Assembly: GCF_040358255.1 (NCBI RefSeq) | Contig: NZ_CP132938.1 | Coordinates: forward strand, 5,022,001 to 5,086,000 | Length of the DNA: 64,000 nt | From: Tunturibacter gelidoferens | Lineage (GTDB): Bacteria; Acidobacteriota; Terriglobia; Terriglobales; Acidobacteriaceae | Direction of reading: 5' to 3' | Part shown: positions 17,399 through 26,472 of the stretch, piece by piece | Layout: every line of letters starts with the position of its first letter | How positions within the stretch are numbered: the first letter of the stretch is position 1 | Notes under the pieces: generated by a model | Databases searched by the model: none | What the model saw: the letters and a program-made list of their open reading frames with translations, nothing else | What the model was told of the DNA's origin: nothing | Position numbers and translations under genes: made by a program

Positions 17399-18537
17399 AT
17401 CCTCGTCTCCAAAGGAGAAGTGCTTTTCTTAATACAATCGCTCTGTGTCTCAGAACTTTGAAGGAGCGCCTCGTAGGAGCTAACCTGATTGTGACTGAAT
17501 GTGCGCATATCCAAGCCGTTACGCCAGCTTTGATACCAATCCACAAGCCACTCGAGAGTCGTCGTTAAGTCTAGTCGCGGCAACCAATGAAGCTCAGCAC
17601 GCGCCTTACTGGAGTCGAGCTTTAGAAATTGCGCCTCATGAGACGATCGGGAGTCGTCGGAATGCCAGTGGGCACCGTCCCCCCAGTGCCGAACCATCTC
17701 GGTGGCCACACGACCGACAGACCATGTGTCCCGGTCCCAAGGGCCGAAATTCCAGCTATCGGCGAATCTCGCTTCGCCTGCAAAAAGACGCTCACCTAAA
17801 GCAAGATAGCCAGCTATCGGTTCGAGCACATGCTGCCATGGTCGGATGGCCTGTGGGTATCGGATCAAGACTGACTCCTTGGCCATAAAGCCTCTCACGA
17901 GATCAGGTACGAGCCTATCTTCGGACCAGTCTCCTCCGCCGATGACATTTCCAGCACGGGCCGTAGCTAGTCCGACCCCGTGAGTCGCTAACATCTCTGG
18001 ACGGAAAAAAGAGTTTCGATACGAGGCAGTCAAAATTTCGACACACGCTTTGCTGCTGCTATATGGGTCGTGTCCGCCCAACGGATCTGTCTCTCGATAA
18101 CTCCAATGCCATTCACGATTGAGATAGCACTTGTCCGTCGTGACGATCACAGCAGCACGCACGGACCGGAGCGTGCGAATAGACTCGAGAACGTTGGCAG
18201 TTCCAATAACATTCGTTGCGTATGTTCCTACAGGATCGGCGTAGGAATGCCGAACCAGAGGCTGTGCACCAAGGTGAAAAACAGCTTCTGGTCCAAACTC
18301 TCGCATTGCACGATCAAGCGATGTGGCGTCACGCAAGTCGCCGCGAAGATCCTCGACGTCGCTGCCAATGCGAGCGGCCTCAAAAAAACAAGGCCTCGTT
18401 GGCGGGTCGAGGGAATACCCCCGGACGCGTGCCCCCATTCTAGCTAGCCATAGAGCTAGCCAGCCGCCCTTGAAGCCAGTATGGCCGGTGACAAAAACCT
18501 TACGTCCGTGCCACGCGTTCTTTACCAGGTCTTCCAT
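17395..18537 (-). CDS. rfbG: CDP-glucose 4,6-dehydratase
   Basis: A 380-residue extended short-chain dehydrogenase that turns CDP-glucose into CDP-4-keto-6-deoxyglucose. The Rossmann loop reads 'VFVTGHTGFKGGWLALWLA', which is diagnostic of RfbG/DdhB. The catalytic Thr-Asp pair is in 'IVTTDKCY' and the Tyr-Lys pair in 'DPYSSSKACVE'. 'ATARAGNVIGGGDWSEDRLV' and 'AIRPWQHVLEPIAGYLALGE' are further family signatures. The C-terminal end overlaps the ThDP gene by four bases, and its start overlaps rfbF by sixteen, so rfbF-rfbG-ThDP form a tight minus-strand operon. The last 40 or so residues are less conserved. Confidence 0.93.
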   Translation of the reverse strand: MEDLVKNAWHGRKVFVTGHTGFKGGWLALWLARMGARVRGYSLDPPTRPCFFEAARIGSDVEDLRGDLRDATSLDRAMREFGPEAVFHLGAQPLVRHSYADPVGTYATNVIGTANVLESIRTLRSVRAAVIVTTDKCYLNREWHWSYRETDPLGGHDPYSSSKACVEILTASYRNSFFRPEMLATHGVGLATARAGNVIGGGDWSEDRLVPDLVRGFMAKESVLIRYPQAIRPWQHVLEPIAGYLALGERLFAGEARFADSWNFGPWDRDTWSVGRVATEMVRHWGDGAHWHSDDSRSSHEAQFLKLDSSKARAELHWLPRLDLTTTLEWLVDWYQSWRNGLDMRTFSHNQVSSYEALLQSSETQSDCIKKSTSPLETRM

Positions 18538-19304
18538 GGCGCCTTTCCGGAACTCCAGAGATGTTCAAGCTGCTGCCTGTCTCGTAAAGTGTCCATCGGC
18601 TGCCAGAAGCCCGAGTGCTGATAGGCATGAAGATTCCTCTCACGTGCTAGCCGTTCTAGCGGTTCACGTTCCCACATAGTGGAAGAGTCCGGGGGAATCG
18701 ATTCGAGAGCCTTCGGCGAGAGAACGAAGAACCCGCCATTTAGCCAACCTTGACCTGCCGTTGGCTTCTCTTGGAAGGTATGTACTTCAGTTCCTTCAAT
18801 ACCCAGCAAGCCGAATCGCGCCAAAGGTTGAACAGCGGTTAATGTGGCGAGTTTACCGTGAGAACGATGGAATTTGATGGCTTCTGTGATGTCCACATCT
18901 GACACTCCGTCTCCATATGTCATGCAAAATGCATCCTCTTGCGCTACGTGAGGAAAAATTCGCAGCAATCTGCCCCCGGTCCCAGTCTCTTCGCCTGTCT
19001 CTACAAGAGTCACATTCCACGGCTCGGTTGTTTTTCCATGCACCTCCATTCGATTATTTTCCATATGAAAGGTGACATCAGCAGTATGCAAGAAATAGTT
19101 TGCGAAATATTCCTTGATCAAGTAACCTTTATAGCCCAGGCAGATAACGAAGTCGAAGATTCCGTGATGAGAGTACATCTTCAGAATGTGCCAGAGAATG
19201 GGACGCCCGCCAATTTCAACCATCGGCTTCGGGCGAACCGAGGTCTCTTCGCTAATGCGTGTTCCGAGACCACCTGCGAGTATTACAGCCTTCATCCTTC
19301 TCAC
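18522..19304 (-). CDS. rfbF: Glucose-1-phosphate cytidylyltransferase
   Basis: A protein of about 260 residues that makes CDP-glucose from CTP and glucose-1-phosphate, the entry step to CDP-dideoxyhexoses. The nucleotide-binding start 'KAVILAGGLGTRISEETSVR' with 'RPKPMVEIGG', then 'DFVICLGYKGYLIKEYFANY' and 'WNVTLVETGEETGTGGRL', match RfbF/DdhA closely. The metal-binding region is 'MTYGDGVSDVDI'. A GTG start at 19304 or the ATG at 19295 are both possible. It is the first gene of the minus-strand operon, reading away from the rfbH gene across a 190-base divergent control region. Confidence 0.94.
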   Translation of the reverse strand: MRRMKAVILAGGLGTRISEETSVRPKPMVEIGGRPILWHILKMYSHHGIFDFVICLGYKGYLIKEYFANYFLHTADVTFHMENNRMEVHGKTTEPWNVTLVETGEETGTGGRLLRIFPHVAQEDAFCMTYGDGVSDVDITEAIKFHRSHGKLATLTAVQPLARFGLLGIEGTEVHTFQEKPTAGQGWLNGGFFVLSPKALESIPPDSSTMWEREPLERLARERNLHAYQHSGFWQPMDTLRDRQQLEHLWSSGKAPWKTW

Positions 19305-19494
19305 ACCCTATCTATTTCTAGTTGCCTACCGGTTCAGCAAAGCGCCTAGCCGAGGCATCACGATATAATTCGTCTCGGGACCACAACGAAACTGCTCAAT
19401 GTTGTCGCTTGCACCCATCGTAGTATATCGCTGCCTCGCTCAAACGCCGACTTCGGCCTATATCGCTGAAACACCAAGGAGTTCTCTAAACCCG
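19305..19494. promoter_or_regulatory. Divergent promoter region between rfbF and rfbH
   Basis: These 190 bases separate the two diverging arms of the CDP-sugar cluster and must carry both promoters. On the plus strand TTGTCG and TATATC around 19402-19430 could form a -35/-10 pair at 16-base spacing. AAGGAG near 19476 is the likely, somewhat distant, ribosome site for rfbH. The elements are judged by eye only. Confidence 0.35.
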
Positions 19495-20832
19495 ATGAGC
19501 CAACGCTCCGAAGAACTTCGCGAAGACATCCTCGAACTCGTCGTCGCCTATCACGCAGAAGTTTTCCCGGAAAGGTCTTTCGATCCCGGGACATCATCGG
19601 TACCTGTTTCTGGGAAAGTTATTGATGGGCAGGATCTCAAAACACTGGTAGACTCAGCCCTCGACTGCTGGTTCACGACTGGACGATTTGCCAATGAGTT
19701 CGAAAAAAAACTTGCTCGCTTCGTGGGTGTACGGGGATGCTCCCTAGTCAACTCTGGCTCTTCGGCAAATCTTATCGCTCTGACTGCTCTGACTTCACCG
19801 AAACTCGGAGACCGGCAATTGAAGCCTGGCGACGAGGTAATTACGGTGGCAGCTGGCTTTCCGACCACGGTCAATCCAATCATTCAAAATCGCCTGGTTC
19901 CCGTGTTCATCGACGTCACGCTTCCAACGCTTGAGGTGGATGTGGCACAGCTCGAGAGCGCCTTGAGCCCAAAAACCCGCGCCATAATGATCGCTCACAC
20001 TTTAGGAAATCCATTCGATCTTGGCGCGGTCATGACATTTGCGCGCAAGTACAACTTATGGGTCATCGAAGACTGTTGCGATGCGCTTGGAGCAACTTAT
20101 CGGGGACAGAAGGTTGGTACCTTCGGCGATTTAGCGACGCTTAGCTTTTACCCAGCTCATCACATTACCATGGGGGAAGGCGGGGCAGTACTCACTAATG
20201 CTCCCCTGCTTCAAACACTGGTCGAATCGTTCCGCGATTGGGGCCGTGATTGTTGGTGTGAGCCTGGCGTCGACAATACCTGCGGCAAACGCTTCGATTG
20301 GCAGTTGGGCGCCCTACCTTGCGGGTACGATCACAAATACACCTATTCTCATATCGGATATAACCTCAAGGCAACAGATATGCAGGCTGCTCTTGGGTTG
20401 TCGCAGCTCGATAAGATCGAGCACTTTGTTCAGCGTCGTCGCGACAATTTTGCATACTTGAGAGAGGCCTTGGCACCCCTAGAGGAAGTTTTCATGCTTC
20501 CGATCGCCACCGAGGGCTCAAACCCGAGTTGGTTCGGATTCCCGTTGGGAGTTCGCGAAGAAGCGCCCTTTACGCGAGATCAGTTAGTGAAGGCGCTAGA
20601 AACTCAGAAGATTGGAACACGACTGATGTTTGCAGGAAATCTCCTTCGTCAACCCGCCTATCAAGGAATAGAGTTGCGGCAGATCGGTGATTTGCCTAAC
20701 ACAGACTTCGTGATGAGGAACGTCTTTTGGATCGGGGTGTTCCCGGGACTCACTAATGTGATGCTTGATCACATTGTCCAAACAATCGTTCAGTTTGCGG
20801 CTCAGGCTAGGACACTGCCGGTGCTTTCGTGA
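19495..20832 (+). CDS. rfbH: CDP-4-keto-6-deoxyglucose-3-dehydrase (E1, iron-sulfur PMP enzyme)
   Basis: A 445-residue member of the DegT/aminotransferase fold specialised for C3 deoxygenation (RfbH/DdhC/AscC). I chose the ATG at 19495 (MSQRSEELRED), because the earlier in-frame ATG at 19399 adds an unlikely leader. The usual active-site Lys is His in 'FYPAHHITMGEGGAV', the signature of E1. The four cysteines of its iron-sulfur cluster are visible: one in 'EDCCDALG', and Cys-Trp-Cys followed by Cys after seven residues in 'DCWCEPGVDNTCGKRF'. E1 normally works with the reductase E3 (DdhD); no such gene is in the window. It starts the plus-strand arm of the cluster. Confidence 0.93.
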   Translation: MSQRSEELREDILELVVAYHAEVFPERSFDPGTSSVPVSGKVIDGQDLKTLVDSALDCWFTTGRFANEFEKKLARFVGVRGCSLVNSGSSANLIALTALTSPKLGDRQLKPGDEVITVAAGFPTTVNPIIQNRLVPVFIDVTLPTLEVDVAQLESALSPKTRAIMIAHTLGNPFDLGAVMTFARKYNLWVIEDCCDALGATYRGQKVGTFGDLATLSFYPAHHITMGEGGAVLTNAPLLQTLVESFRDWGRDCWCEPGVDNTCGKRFDWQLGALPCGYDHKYTYSHIGYNLKATDMQAALGLSQLDKIEHFVQRRRDNFAYLREALAPLEEVFMLPIATEGSNPSWFGFPLGVREEAPFTRDQLVKALETQKIGTRLMFAGNLLRQPAYQGIELRQIGDLPNTDFVMRNVFWIGVFPGLTNVMLDHIVQTIVQFAAQARTLPVLS

Positions 20833-20854
20833 CCAGCACTACATTGATTTGCTC

Positions 20855-21907
20855 ATGACACGGCCCATTTGTTCCAATGATCTTGATCAGATCTGTGAGC
20901 AAACGAGGATTCTTTGGGAGGAGGTGCGAGATCAACAGATCTTTCTGACCGGAGGAACGGGATTTTTTGGCTGCTGGCTGATCGAAAGCTTTATCGCCGC
21001 CAATCAGAGTTTTTCGTTGAACTCAAAGATTACGGTCCTCACCCGTAACCCGGACATATTTCGAGAACGCTCCCCCCACCTAGCCGTCAACCCTGCAGTC
21101 TCTTTGCTCAAAGGAGATGTAAGTTCGTTCCGGTTTCCGGAAGGCAGCTTCCCCTTCGTCGTTCATGCGGCAGCCGACACTGGCGGCAGCAGAACCGGAA
21201 AAGCAAAAGACACAGCGATCACAACTCTTCGCACCATCCTCGACGGGACCCGAAACACTCTGGACTTTGCAGCTTCGCACGGGACGCGCAAATTTATGAT
21301 GATAAGCTCGGGCGCCGTCTACGGCGATCAGCCTTCTTTCACTACCGAAGACTTCTATGGATCACTCGACCCGTGTTTGCCGGAGAACGCCTATGGAGAG
21401 GCAAAGCGTGCAGCAGAAGCGCTCTGCTCAGCCTATACCTCATCCCACGGATTTGCCTGCAAGATTGCCCGATGCTTCGCTTTTGTAGGACCTCATCTTC
21501 CTCTCGATGGGCGATACGCGATCGGTAATTTCATTCAAAGTGCACTCACTTCGCAACCAATCCACATACACGGGGATGGAACTCCAGTTCGTTCGTATCT
21601 GTATGCAGCCGACCTTACTGTCTGGCTATGGACCGTATTGTTTAACGCGCCTTCGCTCTTTCCGATCAACATTGGGTCCGACAAGGCAATCAGTATAGGT
21701 CAGCTCGCAGAGGAGGTGCGAGCCACCCTCGACTGTAACCTCGACATTCTCATATCACGCCGCGCCTCGGCAGGTGTTCCGATAAAGCACTATGTTCCCT
21801 CGGTTCAAAGGGCATACGATCAGCTCAAACTGAAGCAAACTGTAGAATTGCACGAAGCGATCCGTCGGACGGCGGAATGGTACGGATGGACAAACGTGAA
21901 GGAGTGA
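20855..21907 (+). CDS. NAD(P)-dependent sugar epimerase/reductase (extended SDR)
   Basis: A 350-residue protein, starting at the ATG at 20855 (MTRPICSND), 22 bases after rfbH. The dinucleotide-binding loop is 'IFLTGGTGFFGCWLIESF', the catalytic serine region 'MMISSGAVYG' and the Tyr/Lys pair 'NAYGEAKRAAE'. 'ARCFAFVGPHLPLDGRYAIG' and 'GDGTPVRSYLYAADL' are standard sugar-nucleotide epimerase/dehydratase motifs. Following rfbH in the same direction, it probably does the last ketone reduction or epimerisation of the CDP sugar, the role of YerF in yersiniose or of abequose/paratose synthases. Which of these cannot be decided from sequence. Its 3' end couples to the GT2 gene. Confidence 0.85.
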   Translation: MTRPICSNDLDQICEQTRILWEEVRDQQIFLTGGTGFFGCWLIESFIAANQSFSLNSKITVLTRNPDIFRERSPHLAVNPAVSLLKGDVSSFRFPEGSFPFVVHAAADTGGSRTGKAKDTAITTLRTILDGTRNTLDFAASHGTRKFMMISSGAVYGDQPSFTTEDFYGSLDPCLPENAYGEAKRAAEALCSAYTSSHGFACKIARCFAFVGPHLPLDGRYAIGNFIQSALTSQPIHIHGDGTPVRSYLYAADLTVWLWTVLFNAPSLFPINIGSDKAISIGQLAEEVRATLDCNLDILISRRASAGVPIKHYVPSVQRAYDQLKLKQTVELHEAIRRTAEWYGWTNVKE

Positions 21908-21912
21908 AACTC

Positions 21913-22863
21913 TTGAAGCTGATAAGCATTGTCAGCCCCTGCTATAACGAACAGGACAACGTGGAGCAACTTTATTTGCGAACTCGCGACACGCTTGCTG
22001 AGTTCCCGCTGCTTCGCTACGAACACATTTTCATCGACAACGCCTCCACAGACAACACGGTGCCGATTCTGCGCAGACTTGCTGCGCAGGACCAAAATGT
22101 AAAAGTCATTGTGAACGCACGGAACTTCGGCCACCTTCGCTCTCCGCAGCATGCGATCCTTGAAGCGCACGGTGATGCTGTTGCGATGCTGCTCTCTGAC
22201 CTCCAAGATCCTCCAGAGCTGATCGGCGATATGATACGCGAATGGGAGCGAGGAACATTGGTTGTTGTAGCCATTAAAAACACTAGCGACGAGAGCGGGT
22301 TGATGTATGGGATCCGCACACTGTACTACCGCGCAGTGGCCGCTTTAACGAACGTTCGCGTTTTTGAGCACTTCACTGGCTTTGGTTTGTATGATCGAAC
22401 AGTAATCGATATCATTCGATCGAGATTTCGAGACCCGTATCCCTATTTCCGGGGAATGATCGCCGAGATCGGTCTACCTTATAAAGCCATCTACTACAAC
22501 CAAAAGCGACGCGAGCGTGGCATTACTAAAAACAACTTCTACACTCTATACGATCTCGCTATGCTTGGCATTACAAACTTGTCCAAAGTTCCGCTTCGCC
22601 TTGTTACTTTTACAGGCTTTATGCTTGCTGTCTTGAGCGCTCTCATTGGAACCGGATACTTGTTCGCGAAGATTCTATTCTGGAACCGGTTTGACATTGG
22701 TGTTGCTCCGGTCGTCGTAGGCCTTTTCTTCTTCGGTTCTGTTCAACTGGTCGCTCTCGGAGTAATCGGTGAGTACATTGGCTCAATTCACAGCATGGTG
22801 CAAAATCGTCCTCTAGTGATTGAAAGAGAGCGGATTAACTTTACGGACGAGCCTCAAGTATGA
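21913..22863 (+). CDS. GtrB-like family 2 glycosyltransferase with C-terminal membrane helices
   Basis: A 316-residue enzyme. I favour TTG at 21913, because AAGGAG at 21899-21904 is exactly placed and overlaps the stop of the gene before. An ATG at 21886 is the alternative. The catalytic GT-A domain begins 'ISIVSPCYNEQDNVEQLY', with the donor-binding region 'IDNASTDNTVPILRRLA' and the metal-site 'LLSDLQDPPELI'. Two C-terminal helices ('FTGFMLAVLSALIGTGYLF' and 'VVVGLFFFGSVQLVALGVI') and 'GEYIGSIHSMVQNRP' define the DPM1/GtrB/ArnC branch. It should load a sugar onto undecaprenyl phosphate at the inner face of the membrane. The next gene encodes the usual partner, GtrA. Confidence 0.92.
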   Translation: MKLISIVSPCYNEQDNVEQLYLRTRDTLAEFPLLRYEHIFIDNASTDNTVPILRRLAAQDQNVKVIVNARNFGHLRSPQHAILEAHGDAVAMLLSDLQDPPELIGDMIREWERGTLVVVAIKNTSDESGLMYGIRTLYYRAVAALTNVRVFEHFTGFGLYDRTVIDIIRSRFRDPYPYFRGMIAEIGLPYKAIYYNQKRRERGITKNNFYTLYDLAMLGITNLSKVPLRLVTFTGFMLAVLSALIGTGYLFAKILFWNRFDIGVAPVVVGLFFFGSVQLVALGVIGEYIGSIHSMVQNRPLVIERERINFTDEPQV

Positions 22864-23346
22864 CTGGCCTCACGTCCGGGTCAAATCAGGTAATGAAATC
22901 AAGGAAGGGTATCACCCAACATATTCCGCAAGGCCAGTGGCTCCGCTACTTATTAGTTGGTGGGTGGAACACACTCTTTGGCTATACCTGCTTTTTCCTG
23001 ATCAATCGTTGGCTGAATCGAGCAATGCCTTCCTACTCCTACATGGCTGCAAGTCTCAGTTCAAACCTAATCAGTATCACTGGTAGCGTTTCTGGGATAC
23101 AAGTGGTTTGTTTTTAGGACGAAGGGTCACTACGTACGTGAATGGCTACGCAGCCTGGTTGTCTACAGTGGAACTATTGTTTTCTCTGCCCTCGCATTAC
23201 CTCCACAGGTCGGCGTCATCCGTCATGCCAGCCACTACCAGACCCAGGCTCCTTACATCGCTGCTGCGATCGTGGCAGCGATCACAGTTATCAGCAGCTT
23301 GTTTGGTCATAAACCACATTTCATTCAAAGCTCTTACCTAATCTGA
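22860..23346 (+). pseudogene. GtrA-family polyprenyl-linked sugar flippase, single-base frameshift
   Basis: The frame starts at the ATG at 22860, overlapping the GT2 stop (ATGA arrangement). It reads 'LRYLLVGGWNTLFGYTCFFL' and 'SYSYMAASLSSNLISIT', the normal N-terminal half of a GtrA protein. The second half continues one base out of frame from about 23084: 'VAFLGYKWFVFRTKGHYVRE', then 'APYIAAAIVAAITVISSLFG' and 'HKPHF'. Both halves are well preserved with no other damage, so a single extra G near 23084 explains everything. It is either a very recent mutation, a phase-variable or programmed site, or a sequencing error. Intact GtrA moves undecaprenyl-linked monosaccharide across the membrane for GtrB-dependent side-chain addition. 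Confidence 0.85.
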
Positions 23347-23802
23347 GCAAGAACTCTCCTCCGATTCGAGCAAAGATAGAAGAAAAGTCTTTACAGTCAT
23401 TTTATTTCCAAACATAAAGTCGAGCACTTTCCTACCTCGTATGCATGACCCAATCTATCCATTTTCTGGCGCCTCGAACAGCCTATTGGATTCATAACGA
23501 TGCAAGTCGCAACAGAAAGCGTAACCATGAGCGCTTCGATAAAAGTCAAATAATTGAGCCATTGGCGTCAGAGCAGGCAGCTGATAATCCTCTTAAGAAA
23601 CTTGATGCGAGATTTCAATCTATTCAGTCAACGGGCACATAGGACTTTTTGAACTGATCAAGAAACAATATCTCGCGCTAAACGTTTAAGCACCGAGAGC
23701 CAGATGTTTCCGAATCTCAATACCGCCCGCTACACCGAAGCTCTTGAATTGCAATTTGGAAATGATCGATAATCATTCATATTATCCACGAGGAGTCAGT
23801 TC
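23347..23802. other. Gene-free stretch
   Basis: Short frames of unlikely composition only. The last 20 bases contain the GAGGAG ribosome site of the small zinc-ribbon gene at 23803. Confidence 0.4.
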
Positions 23803-23979
23803 ATGAGAGGCCTGATGCCGGTACTGCTCCGGTGGATATTCCCCAATCGATATACTGATACAGCCAAATGCACCGCCTGTGGCGCAACCGTTAGCAAGAT
23901 CCGGATGGTCCGATCTGGCAATAAATGGTTTTGTAACGAGGACGAAGCATATGAATACTGGATCAACACCACGCGCTGA
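23803..23979 (+). CDS. Small 'WFC' zinc-ribbon-like protein, copy 1
   Basis: A 58-residue protein with a strong ribosome site (GAGGAG eight bases before the ATG). It begins MRGLMPVLLRWIFPNRYTDT and continues with Cys-x2-Cys in 'AKCTACGATVSK', a basic stretch 'IRMVRSGNK', the triad 'WFCNEDEAYE' and a C-terminal 'YWIN'. The same plan occurs intact at 56341 and 39977 and in broken form near 34090, 34654 and 56600, so it is a dispersed family in this window. Two CxxC cysteines plus the Cys of WFC suggest a small metal-binding or redox fold. The function is unknown and I do not recognise a named family. Confidence 0.6.
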   Translation: MRGLMPVLLRWIFPNRYTDTAKCTACGATVSKIRMVRSGNKWFCNEDEAYEYWINTTR

Positions 23980-25710
23980 GAGAGTTTCGGATCTTTGTGC
24001 AGACCGCCTAAGAAATCACACGCAGCAGAGCACCACCTTCACCTGCACTTGTGCTACGGTTGCGACGCGCCAGTGCGCGAACAACAGAAACTATAATGAT
24101 GTTTGTCAGGATAATGCGGTTTTGACCAAGTGCGGCACGGGTAGTAATTTTGACTGCTACGGTTGGCACGGCCGCGCCCATTGGGTATAACGCTGTGCGC
24201 GGTCCAAACTCTTCGACAACTTTGGCAGATTCTAAATTCCACATCGAGCTACCACGAATGAGACCAACATGTGCTAATCCGCACAACTTCGAGCGATGGC
24301 TAAGCGCACACGTCAACCCTAGCAACAGTTGAGCTTGCAACGTACATTAGCTAGAGGTAGGCTACAGTGAAATATCGGCGTTACTGTCAGCTTTCTGTTT
24401 CGGATGCCTCGTTTCTTTCTCGTCAGCACAGCACGATGGCACCACGTAAGTATCCGGAGCACTGTTCCCATCGCCGTGCCTGCTTTTCGTTTCGCAGGGG
24501 CGACTGCGGCGGCGACGTTTTTATTTGATCTTATCGGTCGCACATACACCGAGCGGGTGCTTCTTCGCGTATCTCGAGACCGCAGATCGTGGCGCCGATA
24601 CCCCTGCCTCGCGACATCGGCGATAACGGGGAGTGGCATTCATCAGAAGCCGCAGCTGGTGATGTCCACGTCACTTTTTCGCAAGCCGACAAACATCTGC
24701 TGATTCACTATGCTTCTCAAGGCGCAGAGACCAACAGATCTACCTTGCAACTACCAGCGCATTTTCACGTGCAATCGTTTGCAGCGCTCGCAAGTGGCAG
24801 GTCGATGTTCCTTGGTTCTTTACACCAGCAAGATGCCGTAGCTAACGGCACCTATCGGGTTAAGATGCTATTACATGGCTAGATGAGAACGGCAAGCGCC
24901 TCAAACAATTTCAGAAGAATGAGATATGCGCTTAGTGGATTTGCGCGGAGGTCGCGTCGTGGCTGACGCTACCACGTTTATCGAGGTACGCGATTCCGAC
25001 ATAACGACCTTCGATTTTGACGGGACCGTGCTCAGTACTCTCCCGCTCTTTCCCCTGCCTCAGATGCGATTGTCTCGAGTGCAAAAACCTTATGCCCGGG
25101 TAAGACAGTAGCTATCGCGTATTCCCATTCTCTAGTACAGGCAGTCGATATTCCTATTAACGGCTTAAAAAACCTGACACAGACCTGGCAGTCGATTTAA
25201 CTACAGGACCTAACGCTGGATCATGCAGGCCTTGTGCGTTATCATTTGGACCTATTCTTACACGCGTAGACGTTGGAGTTATGAATTGTACGAAAGGCAG
25301 TGATTAAGTTGAAGAAACGATTTGCTAATCGGAAGGAGGCTTGAGGGATCACCCCTTCTTGAAAATCTAACAGTTAAGTTTCATCCTTCTTCGACCCTTT
25401 GCTCCCCTCCCGTCTGAATTTCACCGATTGCTCTCTACCGTTCGTCGATTCTGTGACGAGTTGAGTTGCTACTTCCATTTAAGGTACACTTCGCAGCAAG
25501 TCCAACAAAAGCGGTCAATATCATTCATCATCATAGTGTGCGTTCTATAAGGAATCTAGGAAGTTCCCTGGTTCGCAAAATCGGTATCCTTATCGATCTC
25601 GCAATCTCACCCGAACGTTGTGTTAATGATGGTAACCTCTCATAAACTCAGCTCAACGGAGATCGACAATGTAGTCCAACAGTAAGACGACGTCGAAAAA
25701 GAGTGCGGTC
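23980..25710. other. Long gene-poor stretch with a possible decayed secreted-protein gene
   Basis: No gene can be called with confidence. A frame at 24589-24882 with 'GDVHVTFSQADKHLLIHYAS' and 'VANGTYRVKMLLHG' looks protein-like. It seems to run on in another frame after its stop ('DENGKRLKQFQKNE'), as if a secreted protein had decayed here. The rest (24.9-25.7 kb) shows nothing I can name. Confidence 0.3.
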
Positions 25711-26472
25711 TTGAAAGTAATTCGCAAGATTCGATGGTCTATAGAACATCGCGGAATCATTGGAACTTTGACCTCGGCGACCAAGAGTATTGGTCGCAAG
25801 TTTAGGCGGCTGGGTGTGCGCGCAACTCACCACTTTGATACACAGAATGGGGTGGTGACGGATGGCTTAATTCCCGGACACGATCTCGCAGTTGGACATG
25901 AAAATGACAAATTCATTGCCGGATATGCCGCGATACCGCCATCGCGCTTTCTTGGAGCGATGGAGAAATGGAAGGCTAGCCGGCCAAAGCATGCGATCGA
26001 GAGGTATACGTTCATAGACTTTGGGTGTGGAAAGGGCCGGGCAACTCTTCTCGCCTCCCAGCTTGGTTTTCGTAATGTAGTTGGAATTGAACTGAACCCT
26101 AAATTGGCTAACTTAGCGACGTCGAATGCAGCAATCTGGACGGCGGCCGGGAACACGCGATGTGCGATTCGCATCGTCTGCGGCGACGCTCTGGAATTGG
26201 AGTGGCCTGACGGACCGGTATTGGTTTATCTCTACAATCCTTTCGGCAAGCAAGTCATGCGTCGCTTGGTCGAGAAAATGAAGACGAAATTTAGCAGCAA
26301 CCCGGGAGATCTTGAGGTGGTTTATCAAAAGCCAGAACAGGCGCATTCATTTGACCAAGGATTTGAGTTGGTTTGGTGCGAAGCAATCCCCATGTCTGAA
26401 GAGGACACGAATGCGGAATTAGCATCAGACCCGAAAGATGAAACCAGAGCATATAGACTGTCTGGTTGGTAG
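25711..26472 (+). CDS. Class I SAM-dependent methyltransferase
   Basis: About 253 residues from a TTG at 25711; the ribosome site is weak and the start tentative. A basic N-terminal region precedes the Rossmann core. Motif I is 'YTFIDFGCGKGRATLLA', the acidic end of strand 2 is 'VGIELNPKLANLA', and 'GDALELEW' and 'VLVYLYNPFGKQVMRRLVEK' follow. The 'NPF' after strand 4 is seen in several methyltransferases acting on amino or amide nitrogen, but this is not enough to name a substrate. It stands alone between gene-poor stretches inside the polysaccharide locus, so modification of a sugar or lipid-linked intermediate is plausible. Confidence 0.8.
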   Translation: MKVIRKIRWSIEHRGIIGTLTSATKSIGRKFRRLGVRATHHFDTQNGVVTDGLIPGHDLAVGHENDKFIAGYAAIPPSRFLGAMEKWKASRPKHAIERYTFIDFGCGKGRATLLASQLGFRNVVGIELNPKLANLATSNAAIWTAAGNTRCAIRIVCGDALELEWPDGPVLVYLYNPFGKQVMRRLVEKMKTKFSSNPGDLEVVYQKPEQAHSFDQGFELVWCEAIPMSEEDTNAELASDPKDETRAYRLSGW

